Below, piece after piece: positions 9,528 through 18,512 of a stretch of 64,000 nt of DNA. The translations under genes and the position numbers were made by a program. Within the stretch, counting starts at the first letter, position 1; the number at the start of each line of letters is the position of its first letter. The stretch comes from Pseudonocardia oceani (GTDB lineage: Bacteria > Actinomycetota > Actinomycetes > Mycobacteriales > Pseudonocardiaceae), in the NCBI RefSeq assembly GCF_019263585.2, contig NZ_JADQDF010000001.1, positions 1,736,001 to 1,800,000 on the forward strand, written 5' to 3'. Below the pieces are notes generated by a model that was given only the letters and a program-made list of their open reading frames with translations, searched no databases and was not told where the DNA came from.

Positions 9528-10428
9528 CGTTGCGCAGGGCCCAGCGGAGCGAGCCGGTCGGCGCGTGCTCGCTCAGCCACCACAGCGCCTGCACCCGGCG
9601 GGTGGTGGAGAACGGCCGTCGGGCGAACGCCACGTTCCAGATCCCGTGCTCGGAGTGGAAGTCGGGGTGCTCCCGGCGGAAGTGCCGGGCGTCCACGGCC
9701 AGCTTGTCCAGGCCGAGCGTGCTGCCGCCCGCCGCCTTGGTCAGGGCGTGCACGTGCATCGCGCTCGCTCCGCCCACCAGCACGACGCGTCGGCCCAGCT
9801 CACGGATCCGCAGGACCATCACCGGGTCGTAGTAGCCGGCCCGGTAGCCCTCGTCGACGCCGCCGACCTCCTCCAGCACCTCGCGGGGGAAGACGTTGAG
9901 GTTGAGCGTCATCGAGGCGGGCTCGCAGGTCACCTGCGTGGGGCGCAGTACCGACTGCCGCACCAGTTGGGTCGCGTAGTCACCCAGGTTCAGGTACGGG
10001 AAGGCGCAGCCGACGTCGGGCCGCATCGCGACCTCCAGCAGCGTCTGCAGCGCGCTCACCGGGTGCGGCAGGATGTCGTTGGCCATCAGGCCGACGTAGG
10101 GCTCGGAGAGCAGCCGCCAGCCCGTGTTGTAGCCCGCCGCCAGGCCGATCTCGTGGCCCGCGTGGTGGTAGCGGACCCCGATGCTGTCGCAGACCGCGCG
10201 CAGGTCGTCGTCCGCGCCGGGGCTGCCGTCGACCAGGACGATCGAGCCGACCACGGGACTGCGGCGGAGCAGCCGCAGGCCCAGCTCGGTGGTGCGGGCG
10301 AGCAGGGCGCGGCCCTCGTCGTCCGGTGAGTTCCAGTAGTGGTTGACGACCATGCCGAGCACGGGCGCCGCCGCGTCGGGCACGCCGACGTCGGGCATCT
10401 CGGCGTCGGGCATGTCGGCGTCAGGCAT
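9409..10428 (-). CDS. Glycosyltransferase family 2 (GT-A fold)
   Basis: A 339-residue inverting-type glycosyltransferase. The core (about 22-250) has VLGMVVNHYWN, a VGSIVLVDGSPGADDD segment (usual nucleotide-binding Asp), VGLMANDILP in the place of the DxD region, and VGGVDEGYRAGYYDPVMVLRI, the acceptor-side motif. The N-terminus is four 5-residue repeats (MPDAD, MPDAE, MPDVG, VPDAA), each starting with a possible start codon at 15-base spacing, so the true start is ambiguous. The first ATG overlaps the upstream epimerase stop by 8 bases. It is the last gene of the coupled eight-gene operon. Substrate is unknown. Confidence 0.8.
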   Translation of the reverse strand: MPDADMPDAEMPDVGVPDAAAPVLGMVVNHYWNSPDDEGRALLARTTELGLRLLRRSPVVGSIVLVDGSPGADDDLRAVCDSIGVRYHHAGHEIGLAAGYNTGWRLLSEPYVGLMANDILPHPVSALQTLLEVAMRPDVGCAFPYLNLGDYATQLVRQSVLRPTQVTCEPASMTLNLNVFPREVLEEVGGVDEGYRAGYYDPVMVLRIRELGRRVVLVGGASAMHVHALTKAAGGSTLGLDKLAVDARHFRREHPDFHSEHGIWNVAFARRPFSTTRRVQALWWLSEHAPTGSLRWALRNVTLVAEPLLTRYPARFGAGRGPAGRPSARARRDRPSGTA

Positions 10429-11479
10429 GCCGGCGCTCCGTCAGGGCGAACTCGAGGGTCCGCCGGACCTCGGACTCGTCGTGGGCCTCGAGGTACCAGT
10501 CGATGGTGGACCGCAGCCCGGTCTTGAAGTCGATCTCCGGCTCCCAGCCGAGCAGCTCGCGGCACAGCGTCAGGTCCGACACCCGGTTGTACGGACCGGT
10601 CGGCTTGGAGGGGTCGAACACGAACCGCGCCTCCCGTCCCATGTAGGCGAGGACCTCCCGGGCGCACTCGACCACGCTGGTGCGCTCCATCGTGCCGATG
10701 TTGACCGCAGTGCCGTCGTGGATCTCCTCGGCGGCGCGGATCGTGCCCTCGACGATGTCCTGCACGTGCGTCCAGTTGCGCACCTGCTCGCCGGTGCCCC
10801 AGATCTCGAACGGGTCCTGCCCCGTCATCGCCCGGGCGATCATCGCCATCACGGCGTGGCTCTCCGGGCAGCGCGGCCCGTAGGCGGTGAAGTACCGGAC
10901 GGACGCGGCGGCCAGCCGGCCCTCGGCGCAGTAGGCCCGCAGCGTCAGCTCGCCCATCAGCTTGGCCCACCCGTAGAGGTTGTCGGCCGCGTACGGCGGC
11001 GCCACGAGGCCCTCCGTGAGGTAGAGGAGCTCCCCGGGGTCGTTCTGCAGGTGCTCGGGGTAGACGCAGCCCGACGACGCGAAGACGACCTTCTCCGCTC
11101 CCGCCCGCTCGGCGCTGCGGAAGACCATGCCGTCGAGCACGAGGTTGGTGGAGCAGGCGACCTGGTGCAGATCGATGTAGCCCCGCCCCCCGTGGTCGGC
11201 GGCGATGTGGAACACGACGTCGGTCCCGGCGGTGGCGGCGTCGACGACGTCGGACCGCAGCAGGTCGGCCTCGCGGAACTCGACGGCTCCGCTCGCGATG
11301 TGGTCGGCGATGTTCTCGCGGCGCCCGCTCGACAGGTTGTCGACGACGCGGACCCGCGCCCCGCGACCGACCAGCGCATCCACCAGGTGGGACCCGATGA
11401 AGGACGCGCCTCCGGTGACGAGTACGTGCTTGCTCTTCCAGTCGTGCACGGTCGTGCTCCTCAGCTCTTCGCCGGTCAT
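10421..11479 (-). CDS. NAD-dependent sugar epimerase (extended SDR; GDP-mannose 3,5-epimerase-like)
   Basis: A 352-residue extended short-chain dehydrogenase. It shows a Rossmann NAD motif TGGASFIGSHL (22-32), a substrate-binding Ser region FASSGCVYPEHLQN, the YxxxK pair in NLYGWAKLMGE and the C-terminal EIWGTGEQVRNWTHVQDIV. The segment AADHGGRGYIDLHQ resembles the AADMGGMG stretch of GDP-mannose 3,5-epimerases more than UDP-glucose 4-epimerases. It therefore may supply a rare GDP- or UDP-sugar to the glycosyltransferases next to it; the exact nucleotide sugar is inferred weakly. The ATG overlaps the preceding GT4 stop (ATGA). Confidence 0.8.
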   Translation of the reverse strand: MTGEELRSTTVHDWKSKHVLVTGGASFIGSHLVDALVGRGARVRVVDNLSSGRRENIADHIASGAVEFREADLLRSDVVDAATAGTDVVFHIAADHGGRGYIDLHQVACSTNLVLDGMVFRSAERAGAEKVVFASSGCVYPEHLQNDPGELLYLTEGLVAPPYAADNLYGWAKLMGELTLRAYCAEGRLAAASVRYFTAYGPRCPESHAVMAMIARAMTGQDPFEIWGTGEQVRNWTHVQDIVEGTIRAAEEIHDGTAVNIGTMERTSVVECAREVLAYMGREARFVFDPSKPTGPYNRVSDLTLCRELLGWEPEIDFKTGLRSTIDWYLEAHDESEVRRTLEFALTERRHA

Positions 11480-12660
11480 GCCGGGTTGGGGGTACGGACG
11501 TCGGGGTCGAGGGTCCACGGCACCGGGGACCGGGGAACCGGGATGGAACGGGGGACGACGGGCTGCTGGAGGGGGATCCCGGTGACCTCCCCGGCGGCCA
11601 GCAGCAGTGCGCGGCGGTGGCGCGCGGGTGCGAAGCGCTCCGCGGTGAGCCGGACGGTCGCGTGGTCCCAGTCGTGGCGGACCACCTGCCTGACGGCATC
11701 CGCCACGTCGGCGCCGGTCTCGGGCACGAGCAGTCCGTTGACGCCGTGCAGCACGGTCTCCCGGTACCCGCCGCGGTCGATCGCGACGGTCGGGGTTCCG
11801 GCCTGGGCGGCCTCCACCGGGGTCAGGCCGAAGTCCTCGTGCGCCACCGCCAGCAGGACGGACGCCTCGGCGTACAGGCTCGCCAGCTGCTCGTCGGACA
11901 CGCGGCCGAGGCCGTGCACGCCCGGCCAGCTCGAGCCGATCTCCTCGGTGCCCGCCCCGACCACCACGAGCGGGATGCCCGCCCGCCGTGCGGCGTCCGC
12001 CGCGAACGCGAGGTTCTTGTAACCACGCCGACGCGCGACGCACAGCGCGAACACGTCGGGCAGCGCGAACCCGCTCCCGCCCTCGCGCCCGGCTGCGGGC
12101 ATCGCCACCGGCGGGTGCACGACGGGCGCCTCGATGCCGTACGCCCGCCAGATGCGCTCGCGCGTGACGATGGAGTTGGCGATGTAGCGGGTCACGCGGG
12201 ACGCGGCGGTGCGGTCCGCCCGGCGCAGGTAGCCCGACATCATCCGCAGCGAACCCCGGCGGAGCGCGCCGATCTGCGCGGAGTAGTCACCGGTCTCGTA
12301 CAGCCAGCGCGCGGGACTGTGGCAGTAGGCGACGATCGGCACCTCGGCCCGGAACCCGTGGGCGAAGCCGGACGTGCTGGCCAGCACCCAGTCGACGGGT
12401 CCCGACACGCGGATCGACGACGCGACGAGCGGCAGCACCGGCAGGAACGACGCCACGGAGCCGGCGAACACGCGGTTGCCGCCGAACGGTGGCAGCACGA
12501 CGGCCCTGCCGCGGAACTCGGGGAAGGTGTGGTGGGGCGCGTAGGCCATCGTGTAGATCGGCGCCTCGGGGAACAGTCTGCTCCAGGTGGCGACCACGCG
12601 CTCGGCGCCGCCGAACTGGGTGAGGTAGTCGTGCGCGATCGCGACCCGGGATGCGCTCAC
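11476..12660 (-). CDS. Glycosyltransferase family 4 (GT-B fold)
   Basis: A 394-residue retaining glycosyltransferase of the GT-B fold. The N-terminal domain begins RVAIAHDYLTQFGGAERV, the glycine-rich acceptor-side motif of GT4 enzymes. The C-terminal donor domain has VARRRGYKNLAFAADAARRAG, LGRVSDEQLASLYAEASVLL and AHEDFGLTPVEAAQAGTPTVA, the EX7E-type motif. It probably acts at the cytoplasmic face on the lipid-linked repeat unit. The GTG start overlaps the upstream stop (GTGA). The tail after about residue 365 is Pro-rich and probably disordered. Confidence 0.85.
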   Translation of the reverse strand: MSASRVAIAHDYLTQFGGAERVVATWSRLFPEAPIYTMAYAPHHTFPEFRGRAVVLPPFGGNRVFAGSVASFLPVLPLVASSIRVSGPVDWVLASTSGFAHGFRAEVPIVAYCHSPARWLYETGDYSAQIGALRRGSLRMMSGYLRRADRTAASRVTRYIANSIVTRERIWRAYGIEAPVVHPPVAMPAAGREGGSGFALPDVFALCVARRRGYKNLAFAADAARRAGIPLVVVGAGTEEIGSSWPGVHGLGRVSDEQLASLYAEASVLLAVAHEDFGLTPVEAAQAGTPTVAIDRGGYRETVLHGVNGLLVPETGADVADAVRQVVRHDWDHATVRLTAERFAPARHRRALLLAAGEVTGIPLQQPVVPRSIPVPRSPVPWTLDPDVRTPNPA

Positions 12661-13808
12661 GCGGTCCTCCCGACCGGGGTGCCCGCGTGCGTCAGGTCGT
12701 CGTAGGCGCGGGCCCAGGTCCGGGAACGCACGACCGCGCGGCCGCGCTCGGCCACCTGCTCGCGCAGGGCCTGATCGGCGAGCAGCCCGGCGATCGCGGT
12801 GGCGAGGCCGTCCGCGTCCCCCGGCTCCACGAGCACCGCGCCGTCGCCGACGGCTTCCGGCAGCCCACCGGCCCGCGTGCAGACGACGGCGGCCCCGCTC
12901 GCCATCCCCTCCAGGGCGACGAGCCCGAACGGTTCGGGCCACACCGAGGGCACGACGACCACACGGGTGGAGCCCAGGAACGCGGGCACCTCGCGCGGGG
13001 GCAGGAAACCCCGGAACGCGACGTCGAGGCCGCGCTCGCGGACCGTACGCCGCAGCCCGCGCTCGTAGGCCGCAGGACCCCCGTCGACGTGCAGGTGGGC
13101 GGCGCCGGCGAGCTCGGCGCGAACCACCACTCCGCGCTCCCGGAGCCTGGTCAGGGCGTCGACGAGCACGTGCACCCCCTTCTCGGGAACCATGCGGCCG
13201 ACGAAGGCCACGTCACTCGTGGGCCCGGCGCCGGCGCCGGCGAACGCATCGGCCTCCACGCCGCTGTGCACCACGTGCAGCCGACGGGGATCGAGCCCGC
13301 AGCGCCCGGCCAGGTCGTCGGCGAGGTAGCGGCTCACGCTGACCACCCCGTCCCAGTGAGCGGCGAGGCGCCGGACCGCGGCGAGGGGAACCCGCTGGAG
13401 CAGCCGGTTGTGGGCGTAGACATGGATCTCCGCGTCGGGGAAGCGGTGCCGGAACACCGGGGCCATCCAGGGCTGGTTGTGCAGGTAGACGTGCGTCGGG
13501 CGCGACCGCGCGGCGTCGGGGTCGATGCGGTCGCGCCACCGGAACGGCCGTCCGAGGAGCGTCTTCGCCGCCGCGTCCGCGGCGCGGTGCAGCAGGCCGG
13601 TCCGCTCGGGCAGCAGCAGGCCCTCGCGGTCGGGGCGCCCCTCCACCTGGTCGGTGCCGACCACGAGGAAGGCCGGCACCCCGCGCCGCCCGGCCTGCTC
13701 GCACAAGCTCCGGGCGACGGCCAGCACCGCGGAGGCGTTGTCCTCGGCCACGCTGTCGACGAGGACGTGCCACTCGCACCGAGGAGGCGCCGGCGTCACG
13801 CGGTTCAC
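12657..13808 (-). CDS. Glycosyltransferase family 4 (GT-B fold)
   Basis: A 383-residue GT-B glycosyltransferase. Seen are IHVYAHNRLLQR and GVVSVSRYLADDL in the N-terminal domain, then VAFVGRMVPEKGVHVLVDAL and VWPEPFGLVALEGMASGAAVV in the donor-binding domain, with the two Glu of the EX7E motif. Together with the neighbouring GT4 and GT2 enzymes it would build the repeat unit of the exported polysaccharide. The GTG at 13808 forms a GTGA overlap with the flippase stop; a second GTG three codons later is possible. Sugar specificity cannot be read from the sequence. Confidence 0.85.
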   Translation of the reverse strand: MNRVTPAPPRCEWHVLVDSVAEDNASAVLAVARSLCEQAGRRGVPAFLVVGTDQVEGRPDREGLLLPERTGLLHRAADAAAKTLLGRPFRWRDRIDPDAARSRPTHVYLHNQPWMAPVFRHRFPDAEIHVYAHNRLLQRVPLAAVRRLAAHWDGVVSVSRYLADDLAGRCGLDPRRLHVVHSGVEADAFAGAGAGPTSDVAFVGRMVPEKGVHVLVDALTRLRERGVVVRAELAGAAHLHVDGGPAAYERGLRRTVRERGLDVAFRGFLPPREVPAFLGSTRVVVVPSVWPEPFGLVALEGMASGAAVVCTRAGGLPEAVGDGAVLVEPGDADGLATAIAGLLADQALREQVAERGRAVVRSRTWARAYDDLTHAGTPVGRTA

Positions 13809-15103
13809 CGGGCCCTCCAGGAGGGGACGACCGCGGCGACATCGGCCCGGCGCAGCACGACCAGCGACCCCGCGCCGAGCCCGCTGAACCGCACGAACGC
13901 CACGGCCCGCACGGACCACACGACGGCCTGCGTGCCGCTCACCGTGACCGCGGCGCCGACCGCACCCCACGTCGGTACCGCCAGGACCATCCCGACGAGG
14001 GTCACCAGCACCCCGCCCGCCTCGGTCAGCGACACGACGCCCGGTCGACCCTGACCCGCGAGCACCGAGGCGAGGGAGGTGGACCCGGCGGCGAGCACCC
14101 CACCGACGACGAGGATCTGCACGGTCACCGCGGCGTCGCCGAAGCTCTCGCCGAAGACCAGCTCCACGAGCGGCCTCGCGACCAGCGCCACTGCGGCTCC
14201 CATCGTCAGCGACGACCAGGTGACGAGCCGGACGACCCGGGCGGAGGCGGCCCACCCGTAGCCGCCGGCGACGCGCGTGAAGAGGACGGGCGCCGCGGCC
14301 CGGTAGAGGATCCCGGGCAGCTCGGCCACCGTCACCGACACCGCGTAGAGCCCGAGCGCCCCCGCGGGGAGGACCACGGCGAGGAACAGCTGGTCGATCC
14401 GCGCGTTCACGACCGAGCTCAGGCCGGTGGCCCAGGACCGCGCGCCGTAGCCGACGAGCTCGCGGCGCGTGGGGTCCGGGGCCGGGACCGCCGACACCGC
14501 CACCGGACGGCGCCGCAGGAGCACCAGCCCGACCACGGTGCCGGACGCCAGGTACACGGCGGTCACCAGCTGCGCCGAGCCGGACCCGGTGAGCAGCACG
14601 CCGGAGCAGGCGACCAGCCGCAGCACCGGACCGAGCACCGCCTCGAGGTTCAGCCGCCCCCAGGCGCTCTCGCCCTGCCGGCACGCCCGCAGGACGGCGA
14701 GGAAGATCCCGGCGATGACGGCGGTCCACAGGACCCGGACCACCGTGACGTCGAGCCCGTGCTGGTCGGACACGACCGGTGCGAACCAGAACAGCGCGGC
14801 GTAGGACAGCGCCCCCGACAGCGCCAGCAGCGGCAGCGCCAGCTGGACCAGGCGGGTCGAGCCGGTACCGCGGGCGCGGTAGAACGCGATCGCCGCGGGC
14901 ACACCGATGGTGGCGATCGCGTCGGCGAAGGTGAGGGGCGCGAGAACGGCCGCCATCTGGCCGCGACCCTCGGGGCCGAGCACGCGGGCGAGGACGGGAG
15001 CCAGTGCCGCGGCGCCGAGCGGCCCCGCCGCCATGGCCGCGGTGTTGATCGCGATCGTCCGGGCGCCGCGGCTGATCACGGGCCGTCCCGCGTCGATGGT
15101 CAT
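13805..15103 (-). CDS. Wzx-like polysaccharide flippase (MOP superfamily)
   Basis: A 432-residue integral membrane protein with about 12 evenly spaced hydrophobic helices and few long loops. It has the features of the MOP/PST exporter family: an early GPLGAAALAPVLARVLGPEGRG, a central SWATGLSSVVNARIDQLFLAVVLPAGALGLYAV and repeated small-residue helices. Expected role: moving undecaprenyl-linked oligosaccharide from the cytoplasmic to the outer face for a Wzy-type polymerase, here probably the plus-strand gene at 8220. ATGA overlap with the upstream GT4 gene gives tight coupling. Confidence 0.8.
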   Translation of the reverse strand: MTIDAGRPVISRGARTIAINTAAMAAGPLGAAALAPVLARVLGPEGRGQMAAVLAPLTFADAIATIGVPAAIAFYRARGTGSTRLVQLALPLLALSGALSYAALFWFAPVVSDQHGLDVTVVRVLWTAVIAGIFLAVLRACRQGESAWGRLNLEAVLGPVLRLVACSGVLLTGSGSAQLVTAVYLASGTVVGLVLLRRRPVAVSAVPAPDPTRRELVGYGARSWATGLSSVVNARIDQLFLAVVLPAGALGLYAVSVTVAELPGILYRAAAPVLFTRVAGGYGWAASARVVRLVTWSSLTMGAAVALVARPLVELVFGESFGDAAVTVQILVVGGVLAAGSTSLASVLAGQGRPGVVSLTEAGGVLVTLVGMVLAVPTWGAVGAAVTVSGTQAVVWSVRAVAFVRFSGLGAGSLVVLRRADVAAVVPSWRAR

Positions 15104-16293
15104 GCTCCGCGGCCGACCGCGGGGAGGACCGGGCCGCGCGCACCCGTCGACCGGACGACGGCGTCGACACCGGCGACCAGCCGGTCCGACGAGAAGCGCT
15201 CCGCTGCGACGCTCCGTGCCCTCTCCCCCATGCGGCGGGCCCGCCCCGGGTCCGACGCGAGCTCCGCGACCGCGGCCGCGAGCGCCTCGGCGTCACCGGG
15301 CGGGACGAGCAGCCCGGTCTCCCCGTGGGTGAGGATCTCCGGCAGCGCTCCTGCGGAGGAGGCGACGACGGGCAGTCCCGCCAGCATCGCCTCGACGACC
15401 GTCAGCCCGAACGGCTCCGCGGCCACGCTCGGGTGCACGCACACGTCCACCGCCGGCATGAGCTCGCGCACGTCGTCGCGGTGACCGAGGAAGGTGACCC
15501 GGTCGGCCAGGTCGAGCCGGGCGACGAGGCGGTGGAGGTCGGCGAGGGCCGCGTCCTCCGCGAAGGCCGGACCGCCGACGAGCAGGAGGTGCGCGCCGGG
15601 CACCGCTGCGACGGCGGCGACCGCCACGTGCTGCCCCTTCCACGGAGCGATGCGGCTGAACACGCCCACGACCGGGCCGTCCGGGAGACCGAGCCCGCGC
15701 CGGAGCGTCGCCCGGTCGGACGGGGACCCGGGGGCGGCTCCGACGCCGTTGGCCACCACGTGCACGAGCGCCCGCCGTCCGCCCGCCGCGACGAAGGCGT
15801 CACCGGCGGCCACCGAGGGCACGACGACCGCGGCGCACCGGCGGTTGGCCAGGGCGGTGACGAGCCGCCGCTGCGCGGTCCCGAAGTGGTCGTCGTCGAG
15901 GATGTCGTGCAGGTGCCACAGCAGGGGTCGGCGAGCCCGCCGGGCCGCGAAGGCCGAGACGACGAACGCCTTCTGGGAGTTCGCGTAGACGAGGTCGGCG
16001 TCCTTGGCGGCCGCCGCGACCACCCGGACCGTCCGGAGCAGGCCGCGGGCCACGCGCAGCACCGATCCGGCCAGCGGCCGGTCCCGGCGGATCCGTCCGA
16101 GGTCGGGCGCGCCTGCGGCCACCGTGCACGGCACGCCCCGCGCCTCGAGCGCGGCGCGCAGCGGCCCGTCGGCGAGCAGCAGCACGTGCCCGCCCACACC
16201 CGCCGCGACGTCGAGCAGCACCCGTTCCGCGCCACCGACCTCCCCGGTGTGGCCGACGAACAGCACGGTGGGCCCCGGGTCAGCTCCGTCCAT
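15100..16293 (-). CDS. Glycosyltransferase family 4 (GT-B fold)
   Basis: A 397-residue GT-B protein. TVLFVGHTGEVGGAERVLLD opens the N-terminal domain, followed by DLVYANSQKAFVVSAFAARR and LLWHLHDILDDDHFG. The donor domain has VVGVFSRIAPWKGQHVAVAA, VTFLGHRDDVRELMPAVDV and AAEPFGLTVVEAMLAGLPVV (EX7E). ILTHGETGLLVPPGD is the usual closing motif. It overlaps the upstream epimerase by 14 bases and the downstream flippase by 4. Likely one of the repeat-unit-building transferases; specificity unknown. Confidence 0.87.
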   Translation of the reverse strand: MDGADPGPTVLFVGHTGEVGGAERVLLDVAAGVGGHVLLLADGPLRAALEARGVPCTVAAGAPDLGRIRRDRPLAGSVLRVARGLLRTVRVVAAAAKDADLVYANSQKAFVVSAFAARRARRPLLWHLHDILDDDHFGTAQRRLVTALANRRCAAVVVPSVAAGDAFVAAGGRRALVHVVANGVGAAPGSPSDRATLRRGLGLPDGPVVGVFSRIAPWKGQHVAVAAVAAVPGAHLLLVGGPAFAEDAALADLHRLVARLDLADRVTFLGHRDDVRELMPAVDVCVHPSVAAEPFGLTVVEAMLAGLPVVASSAGALPEILTHGETGLLVPPGDAEALAAAVAELASDPGRARRMGERARSVAAERFSSDRLVAGVDAVVRSTGARGPVLPAVGRGA

Positions 16294-17389
16294 CGACCAG
16301 CACCTCCGCCGGCGGGCGGACCCCGGTCTCGGCCGCGATCCAGGTCAGCAGGCGGCGCAGTCCCGAGTCGAGCGTGACGGTCGGGTGGTACCCGAGCCGC
16401 TCCGCAGCTGCCGCGAGGTCGGCGTGGGCGGCGCGCACGTCACCGGCGCGGTAGCGGCCCGACACGCGGGGCGCGGGGGCGCCGCAGAGCCCGGCGATCC
16501 GCTCGGCGAGGTCGAGCAGCGTCACCGGCTCGCCGCTGCCCACGTCGACCGTGGTGCGGGCGCCGTCGTCGAGCGCCGAAGCCGCCACCAGCGCCGAGAC
16601 CACGTCGTCGACGTACACGAAGTCGCGCAGGATCCGACCGTCCTCGAACACCTCGATCCCCTCGCCGTGCAGACCGAGCCGGGCGAAGAGCGTGACGATC
16701 CCGGTGTAGGGGTTGGTGAGCGACTGGCCGGGCCCGTAGACGTTCTGCAGGCGCAGCACCGACAGCGTGCACCCGTGCGCGGCGGCCCACGCCCCGAGCA
16801 GGTGCTCCTGGGCCAGCTTGGTGGCGGCGTAGATGTTGGTCGGGCGGGGTTCGGTGGTGCTCGCGCTGTGCGCCAGCGGCCGCGCCGGCACCTCCTGGAG
16901 CTCCGGGTCCCAGCGCCCGGCCTCGAGCGCGCCGGCGTCCCGGGCGGGCGGGTAGCAGGTGCGGCCGACCGCGTCCGCCCACGCTCCCTCGCCGTACACG
17001 GCGCGCGAGGACGGCAGCACGAGCGCCCGGGGCACCCGACGGTGGCGCGTCAGCCCGTCCAGCAGCCGTGTGGCGCCGACGACGTTGACCATGCCGTGCC
17101 GGCTCGCCTCGGTCAGCGACTGGCCCGTGCCGGTCTCGGCGGCCAGGTGCACCACGACGTCCGGACGCGTCCGTGGGAGCAGCGCGTCCCACAGGGCGGG
17201 GTCGGTGACGTCGCCGAGGACGCGCTCGACCCCGGCGGGGAGCAGGGCCGGCCACTCACCGGTGGCGTGCACCTGCGGGTGCAGCGAGTCCACCACCGAC
17301 ACGCGGTCGCCGGCCTCGTGGAGGCGAGCCGCGAGCCGCGAGCCGATGAAGCCCGCCCCGCCCGTGACCAGGACGCTCCTGGCGCTCAT
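16280..17389 (-). CDS. NAD-dependent epimerase/dehydratase (extended SDR)
   Basis: A 369-residue extended SDR. TGGAGFIGSRLAARL (NAD binding) lies near residue 8, LPSSRAVYGEGAWAD carries the active-site Ser, and NIYAATKLAQEH the YxxxK catalytic pair. RLQNVYGPGQSLTNPYTGI and ILRDFVYVDDVVSAL are typical of UDP-hexose 4-epimerase/dehydratase relatives. An insertion (about 150-190) before the YxxxK motif, with two Cys-containing turns, lengthens the protein relative to GalE. It probably makes or converts a nucleotide sugar for the locus. Coupled to the GT14 gene upstream by ATGA. Confidence 0.82.
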   Translation of the reverse strand: MSARSVLVTGGAGFIGSRLAARLHEAGDRVSVVDSLHPQVHATGEWPALLPAGVERVLGDVTDPALWDALLPRTRPDVVVHLAAETGTGQSLTEASRHGMVNVVGATRLLDGLTRHRRVPRALVLPSSRAVYGEGAWADAVGRTCYPPARDAGALEAGRWDPELQEVPARPLAHSASTTEPRPTNIYAATKLAQEHLLGAWAAAHGCTLSVLRLQNVYGPGQSLTNPYTGIVTLFARLGLHGEGIEVFEDGRILRDFVYVDDVVSALVAASALDDGARTTVDVGSGEPVTLLDLAERIAGLCGAPAPRVSGRYRAGDVRAAHADLAAAAERLGYHPTVTLDSGLRRLLTWIAAETGVRPPAEVLVDGRS

Positions 17390-18384
17390 CGGAGCACCTG
17401 CTGCGCAGCCGGCACCGGAGTGCCCAGGACGTGCGCATCGAGCGCGTCGAGGACCGCGTCGTCGGCGTCGAACTTGCGGGCGAACGGCAGGCCGGACGCC
17501 AGCAGCTCGTCGAGGTCGTCCAGGCCGAAGACGTCGGGCCGCCCCGAGGCCGGGCGGCTCCAGCGGATGTGGTGCAGGGGGGCGTTCTCGACGACCAGCC
17601 GCGGGTCGTTGCCCACGAGCGTCTGGGTGGCCGCCTCGACCGGGATGACGGTGGCGGCGAAGTGCCGCACCAGCTCGGGGTGCTCCCGTACCCGGTCGAG
17701 CAGGCTCTCGACCGCCGGGCGCGACAGCGCGTACCAGGTCGAGCCCACCCACACGGGCTCGCCCAGCCCGACGGGCGATCGCCGTGGCCGGAGACCGACC
17801 TTCGTCCGGAGCTCCAGCGCCTCGGGGAACCAGTAGACGCGACCCACGTCCTGGACCCGGTTCAGCACCCGCAGCGCCAGCACCCGCGCGGGCGCGACAC
17901 GCCGACGGACCGCCGACGGCACCCTGTCGACCCACGCCCAGCGCGGCAGGTCGGTGTAGCGGTAGAGGTACCGGCGCTGGTACTCCCGCCGGCGGCCGAG
18001 GTGCGGGACGTCGTCGAGGCGGTCGGCCTCCAGCACCGCGTCGGCACCGCAGGACGCCAGCCGCTCGTGCAGCACCGGCAGCGGCTGCAGGGGGTAGTCC
18101 TGCTCGGACAGCAGCACCGTCCAGTCGAACTCGACGTGGTCGAGCATCCAACCCAGCACCCGCCAGCGGATCGCCTCGAGGGTCATGTCGCCCCACACCA
18201 CCGGGTGGTCCGACGTGTGCAGGTGGACGTCCAGGCCGTCGAGGACGGCCTCGTCGAGGTCCGATCCGAAGCGGTCGTGGTGGACCACGAGCACGCAGCC
18301 GGGATCGGCCCGCCGCAGCGTGCGCAGCAGGCGCAGCAGCATGTCGGGCGAGCGGTACGAGGTCACGAAGTACGCGATGCGCAT
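17386..18384 (-). CDS. GT14-like (core-2/I-branching type) glycosyltransferase
   Basis: A 332-residue protein resembling the beta-1,6-N-acetylglucosaminyltransferase (GT14) family. It has IAYFVTSYRSPDMLLRLLRTL, then VLVVHHDRFGSDLDE, FDWTVLLSEQDYPLQPL (the GT14 hallmark SxxDYPL), PVWVGSTWYALSRPAVE and a late IPVEAATQTLVGN carrying the acidic residue expected for the base. It is the first gene of the coupled operon. A homologous but divergent GT14 gene follows upstream at 18513-19388. Acceptor unknown; bacterial members decorate polysaccharides with branches or act as xylosyltransferases. Confidence 0.75.
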   Translation of the reverse strand: MRIAYFVTSYRSPDMLLRLLRTLRRADPGCVLVVHHDRFGSDLDEAVLDGLDVHLHTSDHPVVWGDMTLEAIRWRVLGWMLDHVEFDWTVLLSEQDYPLQPLPVLHERLASCGADAVLEADRLDDVPHLGRRREYQRRYLYRYTDLPRWAWVDRVPSAVRRRVAPARVLALRVLNRVQDVGRVYWFPEALELRTKVGLRPRRSPVGLGEPVWVGSTWYALSRPAVESLLDRVREHPELVRHFAATVIPVEAATQTLVGNDPRLVVENAPLHHIRWSRPASGRPDVFGLDDLDELLASGLPFARKFDADDAVLDALDAHVLGTPVPAAQQVLR

Positions 18385-18487
18385 CGGGGAGCGCCGTCCT
18401 GTGTCGGGGACGCGCCGATCGGCGGAGGCGGGGAGCCGGGGAGTCGCCGGGCGGGGAGCGTCGGGTCGGGTCGAGGGTCCGAGGGGG

Positions 18488-18508
18488 GCGGGGAGCGGGG
18501 AGCGGGGA
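18488..18508. repeat. Three tandem copies of a 7-bp unit (GCGGGGA)
   Basis: GCGGGGA is repeated three times just downstream of the second GT14 gene, in the 128-base gap between the two GT14 genes. The gap is otherwise G-rich on the plus strand with no recognised signal. Possibly slippage-prone; no function is proposed. Confidence 0.5.
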
Positions 18509-18512
18509 GCGG

